Below are positions 33,297-44,833 of a stretch of DNA of 64,000 bases, piece by piece. The stretch is taken from NCBI RefSeq assembly GCF_027579695.1, contig NC_083582.1, positions 5,338,378 to 5,402,377 of the forward strand. The letters run 5' to 3'. The notes below the pieces were generated by a model, which had not been told where the DNA came from, ran no database searches, and saw only the letters and a program-made list of their open reading frames with translations. How positions within the stretch are numbered: position 1 is the first letter of the stretch; the number at the start of each line of letters is the position of its first letter. The position numbers and the translations under genes were made by a program. The DNA is from Neoarius graeffei (Eukaryota > Chordata > Actinopteri > Siluriformes > Ariidae).

Positions 33297-34099
33297 TTCC
33301 CCCTTTTGGTCTCAGGGGTATGACTGAGTCGTAGCACTGAGAGCACAGTACCGTACAGTCCACATGTCCATAGTCCCTGAAGTGGCTTTGCTCTGTACAG
33401 TTCATGATGTCCTGTGAAAACTGTGTAAACTCATGATTCCTAGTAAGACAGTTGGAGGCAGAGGCATTTGGGCATATAATCATTCTATAGGCATTTGGGC
33501 ATATAATCACTATCTAACTAGGTCAGAATCTCATCTATAAAAAACATTGAACATTAAACATGAAACATGTATACTTCATTTCCTACGCATAAAAAAACAA
33601 GAAAAGAGAAGAAATGAAGGAAAGAAAAGAAGTATTAGTGTTTGGGTTGGTAAACCTAATCTTCCGGAAAGGTGTTGGGTTGGTGAATGTGACTGGGAAT
33701 GTCAGTGTACGCTTATGGGTGAGTGAGGCGTACAAGTTAGGTGGACAGGATGGGCCTAACTATCGTCCCCCCTTTTTGGAGTGAAGACTGTTCAAAAGGC
33801 TTGATTTGATGGCTATGGATCCATCGATACGAGGGAGTTTGATTAGGCCTGGATGTCCTAATACGATAAGCGACAGGGGACAGTTTTCCTACGATCGAAA
33901 GGTCCCGACCAATGTGGTAGGAACTTTTTTTTTTAAACTCCTACTGGCTTGGTAAAGTTAAAATATAGGACTTTGTCACCTATTTGATATTTGTGATGGG
34001 AGGCTTTTCGGTCGTAGTAGGCCTTTTGTCCTTTTACGCTCGTTTCTATTTATCTGTTGAGGAGTCTGACCTCTCCTGTAACAGTTCTTTAATCTCAGC

Positions 34100-34290
34100 T
34101 TTTATATCCTGGCTCCTTTACGGAGCTACACTTAATTATAGATTAACAACACAGGAGGCATGAAGTCGGATACACTCTCTGTATTGTACAACCCGGGAAT
34201 CTGCATACACAATGTAAACAGTAGTATATAAAGGAGTGGAGAGTGGACGGAATGAACAGTGGGACAAACTTAACCTGCCAATACACAACA
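34100..34290 (-). repeat. 3' LTR of the nested gypsy element
   Basis: 191 bp, about 97% identical to the LTR at 38789-38979. Confidence 0.88.
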
Positions 34291-34503
34291 TATCCCTCCC
34301 CCTTTACTTTGATGTCCCATATAAGAAAACAAGCCACTCTTCATTTCAATACCTAACATGTTTCCTTAACATTTCTAATTGATAAACAAATAACAGCATT
34401 AACAAAGTAGTTTCCTTAGCTAGGGAAAGAGGGTAGACTGCCTCATTTCCCAGACTGAACCCTGGGGATTATTATGCCCCATCGTCATGGGTCAGTCTCT
34501 AGA

Positions 34504-35607
34504 CTACAATGAGAGTTTATCTGGGGGTCGTCTGTCTTTTTTGGGGTAAATACGACCCACGGGAATGCCACTGGTCTCGCCACTTGGTTGTGGTGGCGTA
34601 ACCTGCTCAGGGCCGACTGTAGGTGGGGGAACATCCCCATCTACTGGTGGAATCTGGGGTTTCTTCAGATGTTGATCTGGGTAGATGTCAAGATCAGGAA
34701 CTGAAGATGCTGAAACGTTTGGGTCATCACTGAAACCAGATGCATGAAGCAGTTGATCGATGTGTCTCCTCCATATGATGTGGTCACTGGTTTCAACCGT
34801 GTATGACACAGGACCCGTTTTTGCCAGAACAGTTGCTGGTTTCCACTTATCTCCCCTGGCATAGTTCCGGGCAAGAATGTGGTCCCCGGCCATGAAGGTC
34901 CGCAGCCGTGCTTTAGCTCTTCTGTCCACCTGAGCCTTCTGCTGACTGTGGACAACCTCTTTTGTCCTCAGAGGTCTCAGAAGATCTAGACGCGTACGGA
35001 GCTGTCTTTTGAGTAAGGCAGAGGCAGGAGACACCTTTGTGGTAGCATGAGGAGTGTTCCGATACGACAACAGAAAGGCACTGAGGCGCTGGTTAAGTGA
35101 TCGTGTGCTTTGTGCAGACTTGAGAGCTTGCTTCATGGTCTGGACGAATCTTTCAGCCAGCCCATTGGTAGCTGGGTGATATGGTGCAGATTTAATGTGA
35201 TGAATGCCATTCTCTTCCATGAATGCTTTGAACTCTTCAGACACCAGTTGTGGCCCATTATCGCTAACCAGTTGCTGTGGTAAGCCAAAGCGACTGAAAA
35301 TGCTTCGTAGTTCTTCGATCGTTTTCTCTGTGGAGGTGTTCTTCATTACAACAGCCTCCGGCCACTTACTATGTGCATCAACCACCACTAAAAACATACT
35401 GCCCTCTAGTGGCCCTGCAAAGTCTATGTGGACTCTTTGCCATGGTTCTTCAGGCCAGGCCCAGGGGTGTAATGGGGCCAGCTGTGGAAGATTTCTTACT
35501 TTCTGACAGTCATATGACATGATTTTGCCCTTTCCTCTATAGCTGCATCCAGGCCTGGCCACCAGAAGTAGCTGCGTGCGATCTCCTTCATTCGTACCAC
35601 TCCACAA
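34504..35607 (-). mobile_element. Nested gypsy: integrase region (fossil part)
   Basis: Reads WQRVHIDFAGPLEGSMFLVV, VSDNGPQLVSEEFKAFMEEN, SAPYHPATNGLAERFVQTMK (the DDE core) and a C-terminal basic region of the K02A2.6-like gypsy type, ending in RIYPKKDRRPPDKL. Confidence 0.8.
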
Positions 35608-37427
35608 TGCCCGGAGTGGAGCTCATCCAGCACTTTCCCTCTTAATGGTGGTGGAATAATGACACAGTAGCCCCACAATAGGCATCCTGCCTGGACTGAT
35701 AGCTCATTTCTCCTCACCAGATATGGCTTCAGACTCTGGGTCATGACACCCATCTTACCTCGGGTGATTACATCCACCACCTCAGACAGAACCAGGTCTG
35801 CCCAAGTGTGTTTCTTCACATGAGCTGAGGTTACTGGTGCTGACGTCACATCCTTGAAGTAAAAGATCTCAGCCGGTTTTGGCTCTGTGTGCGTGACTGA
35901 CAATGGCAGCCTAGATAGCCCATCTGCGTTTCCATGCAGGTCTGCCTTCCGGTATTTAATGTCATATTGATGAGCAGACAAAAGTAGGGCCCAGCGCTGC
36001 ATGCGACTGGCAGCTAAGGAGGGGATTCCGGAGTGGGGGCCAAAAATAGAGGTGAGTGGTCGGTGGTCTGTCAGTAAAGTGAACTTTCTGCCAAAGAGAT
36101 ATTGATGGAATCTCTTCACGCCAAACACTATAGCCAATGCTTCCCGCTCAATTTGGGCGTATCTGCCTTCAGCTTGGCTCAAGGTCCGTGACGCAGAAGT
36201 GATTGGCCTCTCTTCCCCTGATGGTAATATATGTGACACTACAGCGCCAACACCATAAGGTGAGGCATCACATGCCAACTGGATGGGTAGTGCGGGATCA
36301 AAGTGTATGAGGGCATCAGAGTCGCACAGAGCCATTTTGGCTTCTCTGAATGCTGCCTCACATCTGTTGGTCCACTCCCATGTCTTGGTGTTGTTTAGCA
36401 GCTCGTGTAATGGCTTCAGCTTATTTGCAAGGTTATGCACAAATCTTGCATAGTATGTGAGAAGGCCTAAAAATGATCTCAGCTGAGTCACGTTTTCCAG
36501 GGAGGGTGCTTCCAAGATGGCCTTTACTTTGGATGGCGCTTTGTGCAGTCCTGCACTGTCAATAACATGGCCCAAGTACTCAACTGAGGATTTGAAAAAT
36601 TCACACTTGTCTTGTCGAACTCTCAGACCATAGTCTTCCAGTCTTTGTAATGTTGCTTCCAAGTTCCTTAAGTGTGTCTTTTCATCAGCCCCTGTGATCA
36701 GAAGATCATCTAAGTAGCATTGGACGCCGGGAAGGCCACTCAGAATTTGGTCCATGGCTCTTTGAAACAGGGCTGGAGCAGACGTAATTCCAAAAGGGAG
36801 CCTCTTACACCTGTAAAGGCCCTTGTGTGTCACTATCGTCAGCAGTTCCTGAGACTCCGGGACAACATGCATCTGGAGGTAAGCCTGGCATAAGTCTATC
36901 TTGCTAAACTTTTGGCCTCCAGCCAGACCTGAGAAGATGTCGTCGATCAGGGGTAATGGATACTGCTCAGCAGCTAAGACTGGGTTTACGGTGACCTTGA
37001 AATTACCACAGATTCTGAGGGACCCATCTTTTTTCATTACTGGGACAATTGGTGTGGCCCAGTCACTCGTTCTCACTTGTTCCAATACTCCACTTTCAAC
37101 CAGCCGGTCCAATTCAGCCTCTACCTTCAGTTTGATTGCATAGGGAACTGGCCTCGCCTTTAGACACTTTGGCGTACTTCCTGGTTTTATGGTCAGTTTG
37201 ACTGTTATGTCCTTCATGCTGCCAAGTTCACCATCAAAAACTTTGGAGTGTTTCTCCAAGACCTCCCGTAGGGAACCAGTGGTTCCTTCATCCACAAGGA
37301 AAACTTCTTGCCAGTTTAATCTGAGTTCTTCTAGCCAACTGCGGCCGAATAGGGCTGGGCGGTTTCCTGCAATGATGTATAGAGGTAAGGTCCTTTTTTG
37401 CTTGTTGTATTCCACCGTTACCTTCAC
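35608..37427 (-). mobile_element. Nested gypsy: reverse transcriptase and RNase H region (fossil part)
   Basis: RT text includes WATPIVPVMKKDGSLRICGN, LPFGITSAPALFQRAMD and QCYLDDLLITG; RNase H includes LACDASPYGVGAVVSH and LLTDHRPLTSIFG. An H2C2 finger follows. Typical Ty3/gypsy domains in the usual order. Confidence 0.85.
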
Positions 37428-37463
37428 ATATCCTAAAACTGGAACAGCCTCCCCAGTATAGGA

Positions 37464-38462
37464 TCATAATCTTAATTTTGTTGGTTGGAGGGTAAGGTGT
37501 TGCAGCTTTTCTCTGTAAATGGCCTCAGACACCATGGACAGATGGGAACCCATGTCTATCTGCATCCACACAGGATTGTTCTCCAACAGTGGGGTGACCC
37601 AGTATCCATCATCACTGTCCCTGATTGATAGAACACATACTATCTCATCGTCAGACTCATTACCACTTGATTCATGTTGGTTGTGTTCCAACTTATTGAT
37701 ATGTTTCTTTTTATTTCTCCTGAAACCACTTTTCTTCACCTCAGTATGTTGTTTTTCAGTTCTGTTTTTATTTCTACAGACACGCTCAATGTGGCCTGTC
37801 TTACCACAATGTCTGCAGTCTAATTCCCTGCACCAGCATTCTTGTGCTTCATGTCCTGTTTTTCCGCACCGGTAACAAGGCCTGTCAGCTGTTGTTTTGT
37901 TGGTTGGTTCAGAGGACAGTTTATGTACTTGGGTTGCGGCACTTAATTGCTGTGCATCGCGTGCAGCCATTTCCATGGAGGTGCTTAACTCTATAGCCTG
38001 TTTTAGTGTCAATTTTGCCTAAGTAAGCAGCCGTTTTTGAATGGACTCACTGCGTAGCCCACACACCAGTCTGTCTCGTATGGTGTCATTTAGGGACGCT
38101 CCAAATTCACAGTGTTCAGATAAACATTTCAGCGCGGCTACAAACTCTGACACCGATTCACCCTCTTCCTGGTTCCTTTTATGGAATCTGAACCGTTTGG
38201 CAATAATGAGTGGTTTGGGGGAATAGTGATCTCCTAGGATCTTCACTATCTCAGCATATGATTTTGTTCCAGGTTTATGTGGTTGCATTAAACTGCATAA
38301 CAGATTAAATGCTTTTCCTCCCATGACACTCAAAAAGGTTGGCACTTTAACATCATTTGCAATCTTATTTGCAAGCACAAAGTACTCAAACCTCTCTGTG
38401 TATGCACTCCACTGTTCGGTGGCTTCATCAAATGGTCCAATATTTCCTAACAGCGCAGCCAT
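37464..38462 (-). mobile_element. Nested gypsy: gag and protease region (fossil part)
   Basis: Begins MAALLGNIGPFDEATEQWSA, the usual start of gag in this gypsy group, passes VGGKAFNLLCSL-like capsid text, two zinc knuckles (CYRCGKTGHEAQEC and CRHCGKTGHIERVC) and a protease start near 37.55 kb (QIDMGSHLSMV). Confidence 0.8.
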
Positions 38463-38788
38463 TTTCCAACAGTTATTCTTATTTACCTCTTTAGCAGTTC
38501 GGATCTTACTTTCACTTTCAGTCGGGGGCCATCAGTTTCTCTCTCTCGTTTGTTGTTGTGCCTGTCGTTTAATTTTCCTCCCCTTTTTCGTCTTCACCTT
38601 TGTAGAATTATCCTTGTCCGTCACAACACCGGCTAGCAGTCCAATCTTCTCACAGCCAGTAGCTAGCGGCTGCGCTTAGCCAAAAAAAAACATGAAACAA
38701 CCGCGTGAAGGGATAAAAAAAAAACTTCAAAGCAGATATTTCGTCGCAACTAACAGAATGTACGAACGAACCACCCTCATCGCCAGTA

Positions 38789-38979
38789 TGTTATATCCTG
38801 GCTCCTTTACGGAGCTACACTTAATTATAGATTAACGACACAGGAGGCATGAAGTCAGATACACTCTCTGTATTGTACAACCCGGGAATCTGCATACACA
38901 ATGTAAACAGTAGTATATAAAGGAGTGGAGAGTGGATGGAATGAACAGTAGGACAAACTTAACCTGCCAATACACAACA
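38789..38979 (-). repeat. 5' LTR of the nested gypsy element
   Basis: 191 bp; begins TGTTGTGTATTGGC and ends GATATAACA on the minus strand. Confidence 0.88.
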
Positions 38980-38984
38980 TCAGC

Positions 38985-40683
38985 CAACTGGGCTTTTAAA
39001 GAATCCAGCTCTGCGTGGAACTCACCAGATTGGTCTGAGTCACTGTGTTGGTCATCTCTACCCCTATGTGTAGAGCTACAGTCAGAGCGCTCCTGCCGTC
39101 TCTGGCCAGAGCGGGGATGACGGTCTTGCTGCCAACCGCTTTGTTCCTTATGACCATTCTCATCTGATGAGCGGTTGCCATGGTCACTGTGGCCTTGCCA
39201 TCAGTCTCTCCTGGCCTTACCTTGCCGATTCTTCCACTCACCCTGGTGGTGGCTTGGCACGGGGCGGTTCGGACCAGGATTTTTCCAGGTGGGTCCCCCT
39301 TTTGGAGCTTCACCTCCGTCTAAGGCTAGTGGGGGCTTGTCCTCACCCTGGAGGCTAAGGACTCTGGGTTCATCATCGTTTCCATTTGTGGTTTTGACAA
39401 TGGTCTCCCAGGTCATTTGGGCTAGTTGCCTAATTTCCCTCATCGAGTAGAACCCTTGTCAACACGTCAGTGTGACTTGAGTCTGCACGCTTGGGTGGAG
39501 ATTATGTAAGAAGAGGGATTTGAAGCCTCTATCTTCTTCCAAGCCTGGTGCGCTACTACCCTGGAAATAGGCAGTACGTAGCCATCTATAATATTCACGA
39601 GGCGCCTCAGACCGTTTTTGTTTGATTTGTATGGCACACAATGTCGCGGAGGTTTCATCCATGTACGGCGCATATTCTTCCCTCATGTAGTTGCGAAGTT
39701 TCGAATAACTATCGCGAACGTTTGGGGTAGCATCTCTAAAAAGGCACGAACGCTGCTACTGGAGGTCTTCCAGATCAGTTTAAGTTTCTCTCGCGTTGTG
39801 GCTTTCGGTAGGTCCATCAGGCATCGGTCAATTTTCGTAAATAATAATTTACATTAGTTCTTTTATTGTCAGGATCGAATTGCTCGACATCTTGGGCAAG
39901 TAGGTCAATTTGCCGTATGCGGAGGGCTTGGTGCACGTCCTTGTGCGGCCTCCTTCGCTCTCCTGAGTACTTACTATCTGAGCTACTCTGGTATCGCTCC
40001 CGTTTCGCACGAGATACGTAGTCTGACTCATCCGAAGATGGATCAGGGAAACTGTAGCACACTGACCTGGGTGTGCTACGGGCCTGGGCTCGGGATGAGT
40101 GCAGGATGACTCCACCCTGGCTAAACGACGACGGGGTCGTGTAGCGAGTTGATGGAGTTTGGCGGGGTGTCTGGTTCTTGACCAGGTAATCCACGGTGTC
40201 CGGTTCGGACGCCTCTTCCCACTGTGAGCTTCGGCGCATTGTTGGGGGTCTTTCACACCCCTCGCGCCCTTCTTGGGGGGTCTGCTCCTTGGCAGCCCTT
40301 TTGGCGCCCTTTTTGGCTTTCTCTAGCTTTTCGGCGCAGTCATCAAGGGAGTCCTTCAAGAGCTCACACTCCCTATATAAATCACTGACTTCGGCTGCCA
40401 ACTCGGCGTTGCTGGTGGTCAGCCTTTTAACCTCTCCGCGGAGGCATCTGATCTCTTGATCAGTATCCTGGAAGTGCAACAGGAATCGCTTACCTAGTGC
40501 CTCTTGGACACTAATAGTTGTTCTCTTTGGGTCTCTCATATGTTTTATTGAGTTAACTATGTTAATTTGGCATTCACGCTTACTCATGTCCCTAATCCCT
40601 TTCGGAGGCACAGCAGTGAATGAGGTCTGCGATGACCTCAAAGAGAGACACGTCTTGAACGTTGTCTTCAGTTTCTGAGACAC
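38985..40683 (-). mobile_element. Gag-like region of the large LTR element (fossil part)
   Basis: The minus-strand text starts MSQKLKTTFKTCLSLRSSQT, continues through a heptad-rich coiled coil (IRCLRGEVKRLTTSNAEL), a Ser/Arg-rich linker, then DVEQFDPDNKRTNVNYYLRK and LFLHNLHPSVQTQVTL, a capsid-like helix set. It is broken. From memory similar proteins occur as gag of fish LTR elements. Confidence 0.55.
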
Positions 40684-41012
40684 GAGGGGATGCCATTTTG
40701 CTTAGGTTGGATATTGGATAATTAATCAATCGATGAGTTAATTTATTAATTAATTATTTATTAATATTAACTATGTAATCAATTAATCAGTTGATAAAGT
40801 TGTTTTCGTTTGGAAATGCTATCTCTTATCCTAAGTTATGAATAGGTTATTAGTATTTGTGATATGGTTATCACGCTACTGTTAACCGTTTAACACACCT
40901 GGGGATATACCTTGGCAACTGCTGAATCAAATTGATAATTTATCTGTTGTTGCAACAATATTCAAGAAGTCAACAAACCAATCTCCTCACACGGGGCACC
41001 AGTTTATGGAGG

Positions 41013-41376
41013 TGCAGTTGGTGTTAAGTGATCAACCTAATTAAATCAGTCTCATTAATAATCTCATTAAATCAGTCTCATTGATAATCTCATTAAATCA
41101 GTCTCATTGATAATCTCATTAATTAATACCATTAATTTTGGTGCTTAATAATAAATTACCAAACAGCTAAATTATGGTATATTCCAAATTATTATGATCA
41201 CTTACCATATTACATAACTCATATGCACCTTGGAATTCTTTTGAGATTGGGCGACTTCCAAAAATATCGGTACAACAAATAAACACACAGTTTCAGTAAT
41301 AATTGAATTTATTATAACAAAGAAAAAAATGAATAATAGCAATTGAAATATATACAAATATGATATATACTTGATG

Positions 41377-41420
<44 letters not shown>

Positions 41421-42421
41421 TGTAGGGGGAGGTGACCAAGTGTTTCTAAGTAGAACAAAAGAGTTAGCTTTGGTTGCTAGCTAAGATGTGTTTGTATGTG
41501 TGTGAGGCCTTATCTGAGGTGTGGGGGTCACCACGTGGGATTTGAGGAGAAAGGATTAGCTCAGATTTGCTAATTCACTAGCTTATAACATTCCTAAATC
41601 CACTGAAGCCTTGATGAGGTCAAAATATATGTAATAATGAAATTAAAGTGTTAGAAAGGAATAGAGGAAAGCATGCTACCTATCTATTAACAATTGAGAT
41701 CAAAACAAAATAGAACAATCAATTCAACACTGAGTGTCTACAGTGTACACAATTAAACAATTCCTGAGTTTAATTCACACTGCTTAATAAAGCTAATTCC
41801 TAAGACTAGTTTTTATGCCCAAAATGCCAGTCTCTTACTTCAGTATCTTACTCCCAGTGCAAGATTATAGAGACGTTCCGAAACTTTTGGAGTCCACAGG
41901 AGCACGTGAGTCGCTTCTGTAGAAAGCAGAGAATTCTTGGTCCGACATTTCATAGTTCGTGGGAAGAAAGTCTCTGATCAAACAATGTGCACAGCGCTTT
42001 AATTAGAAGGAATCCGGTCGCTTCTAACTATAAATGAACTGTTTTGGGCGGCAGTTTGTAACATTACTATAATAGACAAACAAAACCAGTTGTAACTTGA
42101 CTGAGTTAAAATTTGCGCAATTCTGGGGTCTACTCTGGCCAATGGTGAACCAAAAGAAAAGCGCTAAATTCTGTTCTTGATAGAAAGACATCTTTTCTTG
42201 GGTTTTCTGGTGCAGGGTATCTCTTTGTGTCTGGATGGCTTGAGATCCACGACGAGAGAGAGAGAGCTGAGCGTTTCCGGGTCACTTATAGAGTCGGGGT
42301 GGAAGTGACGTCATGGAGGACGTGACGTAGGTGATCCCACCCAGGCGTGACATAGGTCAACGCGGAAGTGGGTTGATGGGATTTGTAGTTTCCAGACGGG
42401 ACGATGGCTTTTGTACTTACA
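41013..42421 (-). repeat. 5' LTR of the large LTR element
   Basis: Matches the LTR at 31959-33296. Near its inner end a unit of about 29 bp (AATCAGTCTCATTGATAATC...) occurs three times where the other LTR has it once, and a (TG)n tract differs in length. Confidence 0.85.
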
Positions 42422-43186
42422 CCACTTTAATTTAGTTAAATTAGCATAGCAGAATAATTTAAAAGGAATTAAAAATTCCACACTGCAAAATAATGTAACT
42501 TAACTTTATAATTTAGAACCATTAACTTCTAATCAAATGTATAAATAATTACAGATGCAAAATATACATTTGAAATATTTGTTTTATTTAAACTGTACCA
42601 GCATCAAATCCCTTCCAACAGGGCCAAGTAAATGCAAACTAATGAGACCCAATTGTCCCAGTCCTAGCACTCAACTTGTGCTACATTGTAGACTTGTAAA
42701 CTTTGACATTGAGTATAAATCTACCCCAAGATAAAAGAACATGTCTCATCAAACGTGAGTCATGTATACAAGACCATACAGAACAAGTACGATACACAAT
42801 TATTAATCTGATAAATCTGTTAACAAGGTTACTGAGCGACATAACTTCCGGTCTCGAAATAATCAGCAAATGCTTTTGTAACACTGCTCAATACTATGTG
42901 ACAATTTACAAATACTGAATCTTAACATGTAACATGTTTAAGAAAAACCCAATAAAGTGCAAAGTTCAAGGTACATACGGTAAGAGTTGAGAATGAGTAA
43001 CAGGAAGAGTAAATGAACATGGTGTTGGCTGGACAGAAGGGAACTTTTAGAGGTCAAAAATTCCAGATCCAACATTATCAGTTAACTTGTGGATTCACTG
43101 AAGGAGTTTGTTTTTGAGGGATCTGACCCTTGCAGAGAGGTCTGTACCAAGTTCCATGAAAACCTTCTGAACAGTTTCAAATGGAT
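42422..43186. other. Non-coding stretch, possibly coding remnant at right end
   Basis: AT-rich, no assignable repeat. At 43085-43180 the minus strand reads NPFETVQKVFMELGTDL and then SARVRSLKNKLLQ, which may belong with the next feature. Confidence 0.35.
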
Positions 43187-43486
43187 TCACTGGGGACCTG
43201 TGTTGCACACATTTTTTTTAACCACTTTTTGATTGCATGTCACAACTGGACCAACTTCTTTGTCCTTTAACCGCGCTAACAGCATGAACTTCGCTAGTCG
43301 TCTCTCATTCTGACGTTTGTCGGCCGGGACTTCGAACTTCAGCAATAGGTTCAGATTTCTTAGTAACCAAGCTGATGTTTCAGTGTTGTGCAAGTAGCGT
43401 AAGGGGCGCTGCCACATTTGGCATCCCCAGGGCAGTATTTGCTGTTGTATTACTCCTGGCTGTACTTCCACACCCTGTTGTTCTAC
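43187..43486 (-). pseudogene. Unidentified coding-like exon or remnant
   Basis: Behind an acceptor-like CTTTTCCCACTTCAG (minus strand, 43487-43501) about 98 codons are open: EQQGVEVQPGVIQQQILPWG, then LLLKFEVPADKRQNERRLAK, FMLLARLKDKEVGPVV and a stop. Charged, helix-like text continues in other frames downstream (see previous entry), as if one or two single-base shifts separate them. I do not recognise the protein. It may be a decayed gene, an exon or a processed copy. The opposite strand is also open with a hydrophobic stretch, which lowers confidence. Confidence 0.3.
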
Positions 43487-43674
43487 TGAAGTGGGAAAAG
43501 TCCTTCAGTAAAGTAAGTGCTGAAACGGGTGACTGGACTTTGCTGAACTCGAATATCAGAAAGATTAACTCTGGATTTTACGGACTGAGGTTTATTGCGC
43601 CATCATCTTTCTGAAATGGAAGGACTCAGTGAACTCTGAACATATTCTTCTGCTTGGCTCTACTGCTATCAGAA

Positions 43675-44090
43675 TGAGAAACACTTTAATTGCCAGGTAT
43701 GTGGACACACAAGGAATTTGACTCCGGTTCACTTAGCTCTCATAGTACAAAACAGATAAAAAAGTGTGTACACAAAACAAACAAGCAAACAACAACAAAA
43801 ATAGGTGCATAGTGCAAAGTAATCCAGGTAGGTCAAGTATGAAATGTATAAATAAATATAAAGTATACAGTGTGCACAGAATGACGGTATAAGTGTTCAG
43901 ATATTTTACAAGTGATATTACTGATATATGAATCTGGATTTTAGCTGTTCATCACAGAAAGGATTTCCCTTTTGGTGCAATATGGTGCATAGTGCAAAGA
44001 TGAATAGTAAATTTAAATAAGTAACAGTGAGCACAGAATGACAGTATGAGTGTGCAGATATTTTGCAAGTGATATTACTGAGGCCAAAAA
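43675..44090 (+). repeat. Interspersed repeat with an internal direct duplication
   Basis: GAAACACTTTAATTGCCAGG, then GGACACACAAGGAATTTGAC, is a frequent teleost repeat (from memory). Two units reading GGTGCATAGTGCAAAG, CAGAATGAC and AAGTGATATTACTGA follow at about 43804-43930 and 43982-44080. Confidence 0.5.
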
Positions 44091-44486
44091 AAAAAAAAAT
44101 GTGTGTTTCCGGTTACGGAGATTTCAAAACTAGGGTAGGTAGGCATTTTTTTTTTAATTTTTTTTCAAGATGGCTGCCATAACTTATATTTAGACAGGAA
44201 TAATTTCACAAAATATAATGAATTTCTTTGCCGGTCACCTGAGTTACCACCTTCTGATGAATCTGATGCAGCATGAGACACCTTTTAACATGAATTTTTC
44301 TGTAAATATAACAGCTCAATACACCATGAGAGAGAGAGAGCAGCCCCGCCCCTCTCTGCTCCCTGAGTGGAGCTCGTCGCCTTGGTAACGGTGCAGGGAA
44401 AAGACACAATATAACAAGCAAAGAGCGCTTTTTCTCAGAGTTCCCTCTCCTCGAACAACGCTGATTTACATGGAAACGAAAGACAA
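44091..44486. other. Intergenic, nothing recognised
   Basis: Contains a short (GA)n run near 44330. The minus-strand frame at 44206-44496 has no motif. Confidence 0.35.
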
Positions 44487-44833
44487 GGCAAGGCAAGTTT
44501 ATTTATATAGCACATTTCATACACAATGGCAGTTCAATGTGCTTTACAGAAGTAAAAACAAAAACAGTAAACAATAGAGAAATAAAATTACATAAAATAA
44601 TTTTATTTTTATTCTAAAACAATTAATTAAAAGAATTAAAAGAAAATAATAAGAATTAAACAATAGTAGAAATAAAAAAATAAAATGAAGTAGAAGTTCA
44701 AATAGGAGGAGAAAAAAGAAACCAGCAGAATAGAATAAAGAATAAAATAGAATAAAGTTAAAATTAAAGTAAATTTAAAACATGCAGAGGAAGTAAAGAT
44801 TATAAAAAATGTAAAGAAGACAATATTAATTAT

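Larger units (their letters stand above)
34100..38979 (-). mobile_element. Nested Ty3/gypsy element with 191-bp LTRs (fossil)
   Basis: Both LTRs are 191 bp and read TGTT...AACA, and TCAGC is repeated outside them (34095-34099 and 38980-38984). A purine tract (AAAGGGGGAGGGATA) precedes the 3' LTR, and a primer-site-like TGGCGATGAGGG follows the 5' LTR. Parts in order on the minus strand are gag, protease, RT, RNase H and integrase, the normal Ty3/gypsy order. The LTRs differ at about 5 of 191 positions. It is nearly complete with about three or four breaks, and younger than the element it sits in. Confidence 0.88.
31959..42421 (-). mobile_element. Large LTR element with long LTRs, host of a nested gypsy element (fossil)
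   Basis: Two long LTRs (1338 and 1409 bp) flank a minus-strand interior. A purine-rich tract (AAAAGGGGGAA) abuts the 3' LTR at 33297-33310, and a primer-site-like TGGTGCCCCGTGTGAGGAG follows the 5' LTR near 40983-41001. Recognisable parts are a gag-like coiled-coil protein (38.99-40.68 kb) and a short integrase C-terminal-like stretch (33.85-34.09 kb, reading KYQIGDKVLYFNFTKP). It is broken: no protease or RT of its own is recognised. No target duplication was seen. LTR similarity is high, so it is fairly young. It is probably Ty3/gypsy-related, but the family is unsure. Confidence 0.75.

Noticed and set aside
35204-35506. Plus-strand frames over the nested gypsy element (also 36901-37461 and 37519-37875)
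   Set aside because: Antisense shadows of pol and gag.
39167-39450. Plus-strand frames over the gag-like region of the large LTR element
   Set aside because: Antisense to the gag-like text.
41030-41140. CRISPR-like short repeats
   Set aside because: Units are contiguous tandem copies inside an LTR of a vertebrate genome, without spacers.
43187-43486. Possible missing mfsd8 exon, because ILPWG and LHN recall the MFSD8 text
   Set aside because: The flanking residues do not fit a membrane helix and the similarity is limited to a few residues.
44206-44496. 96-codon minus-strand frame next to L2 copy 2
   Set aside because: No recognisable text; contains a GA-repeat translation.
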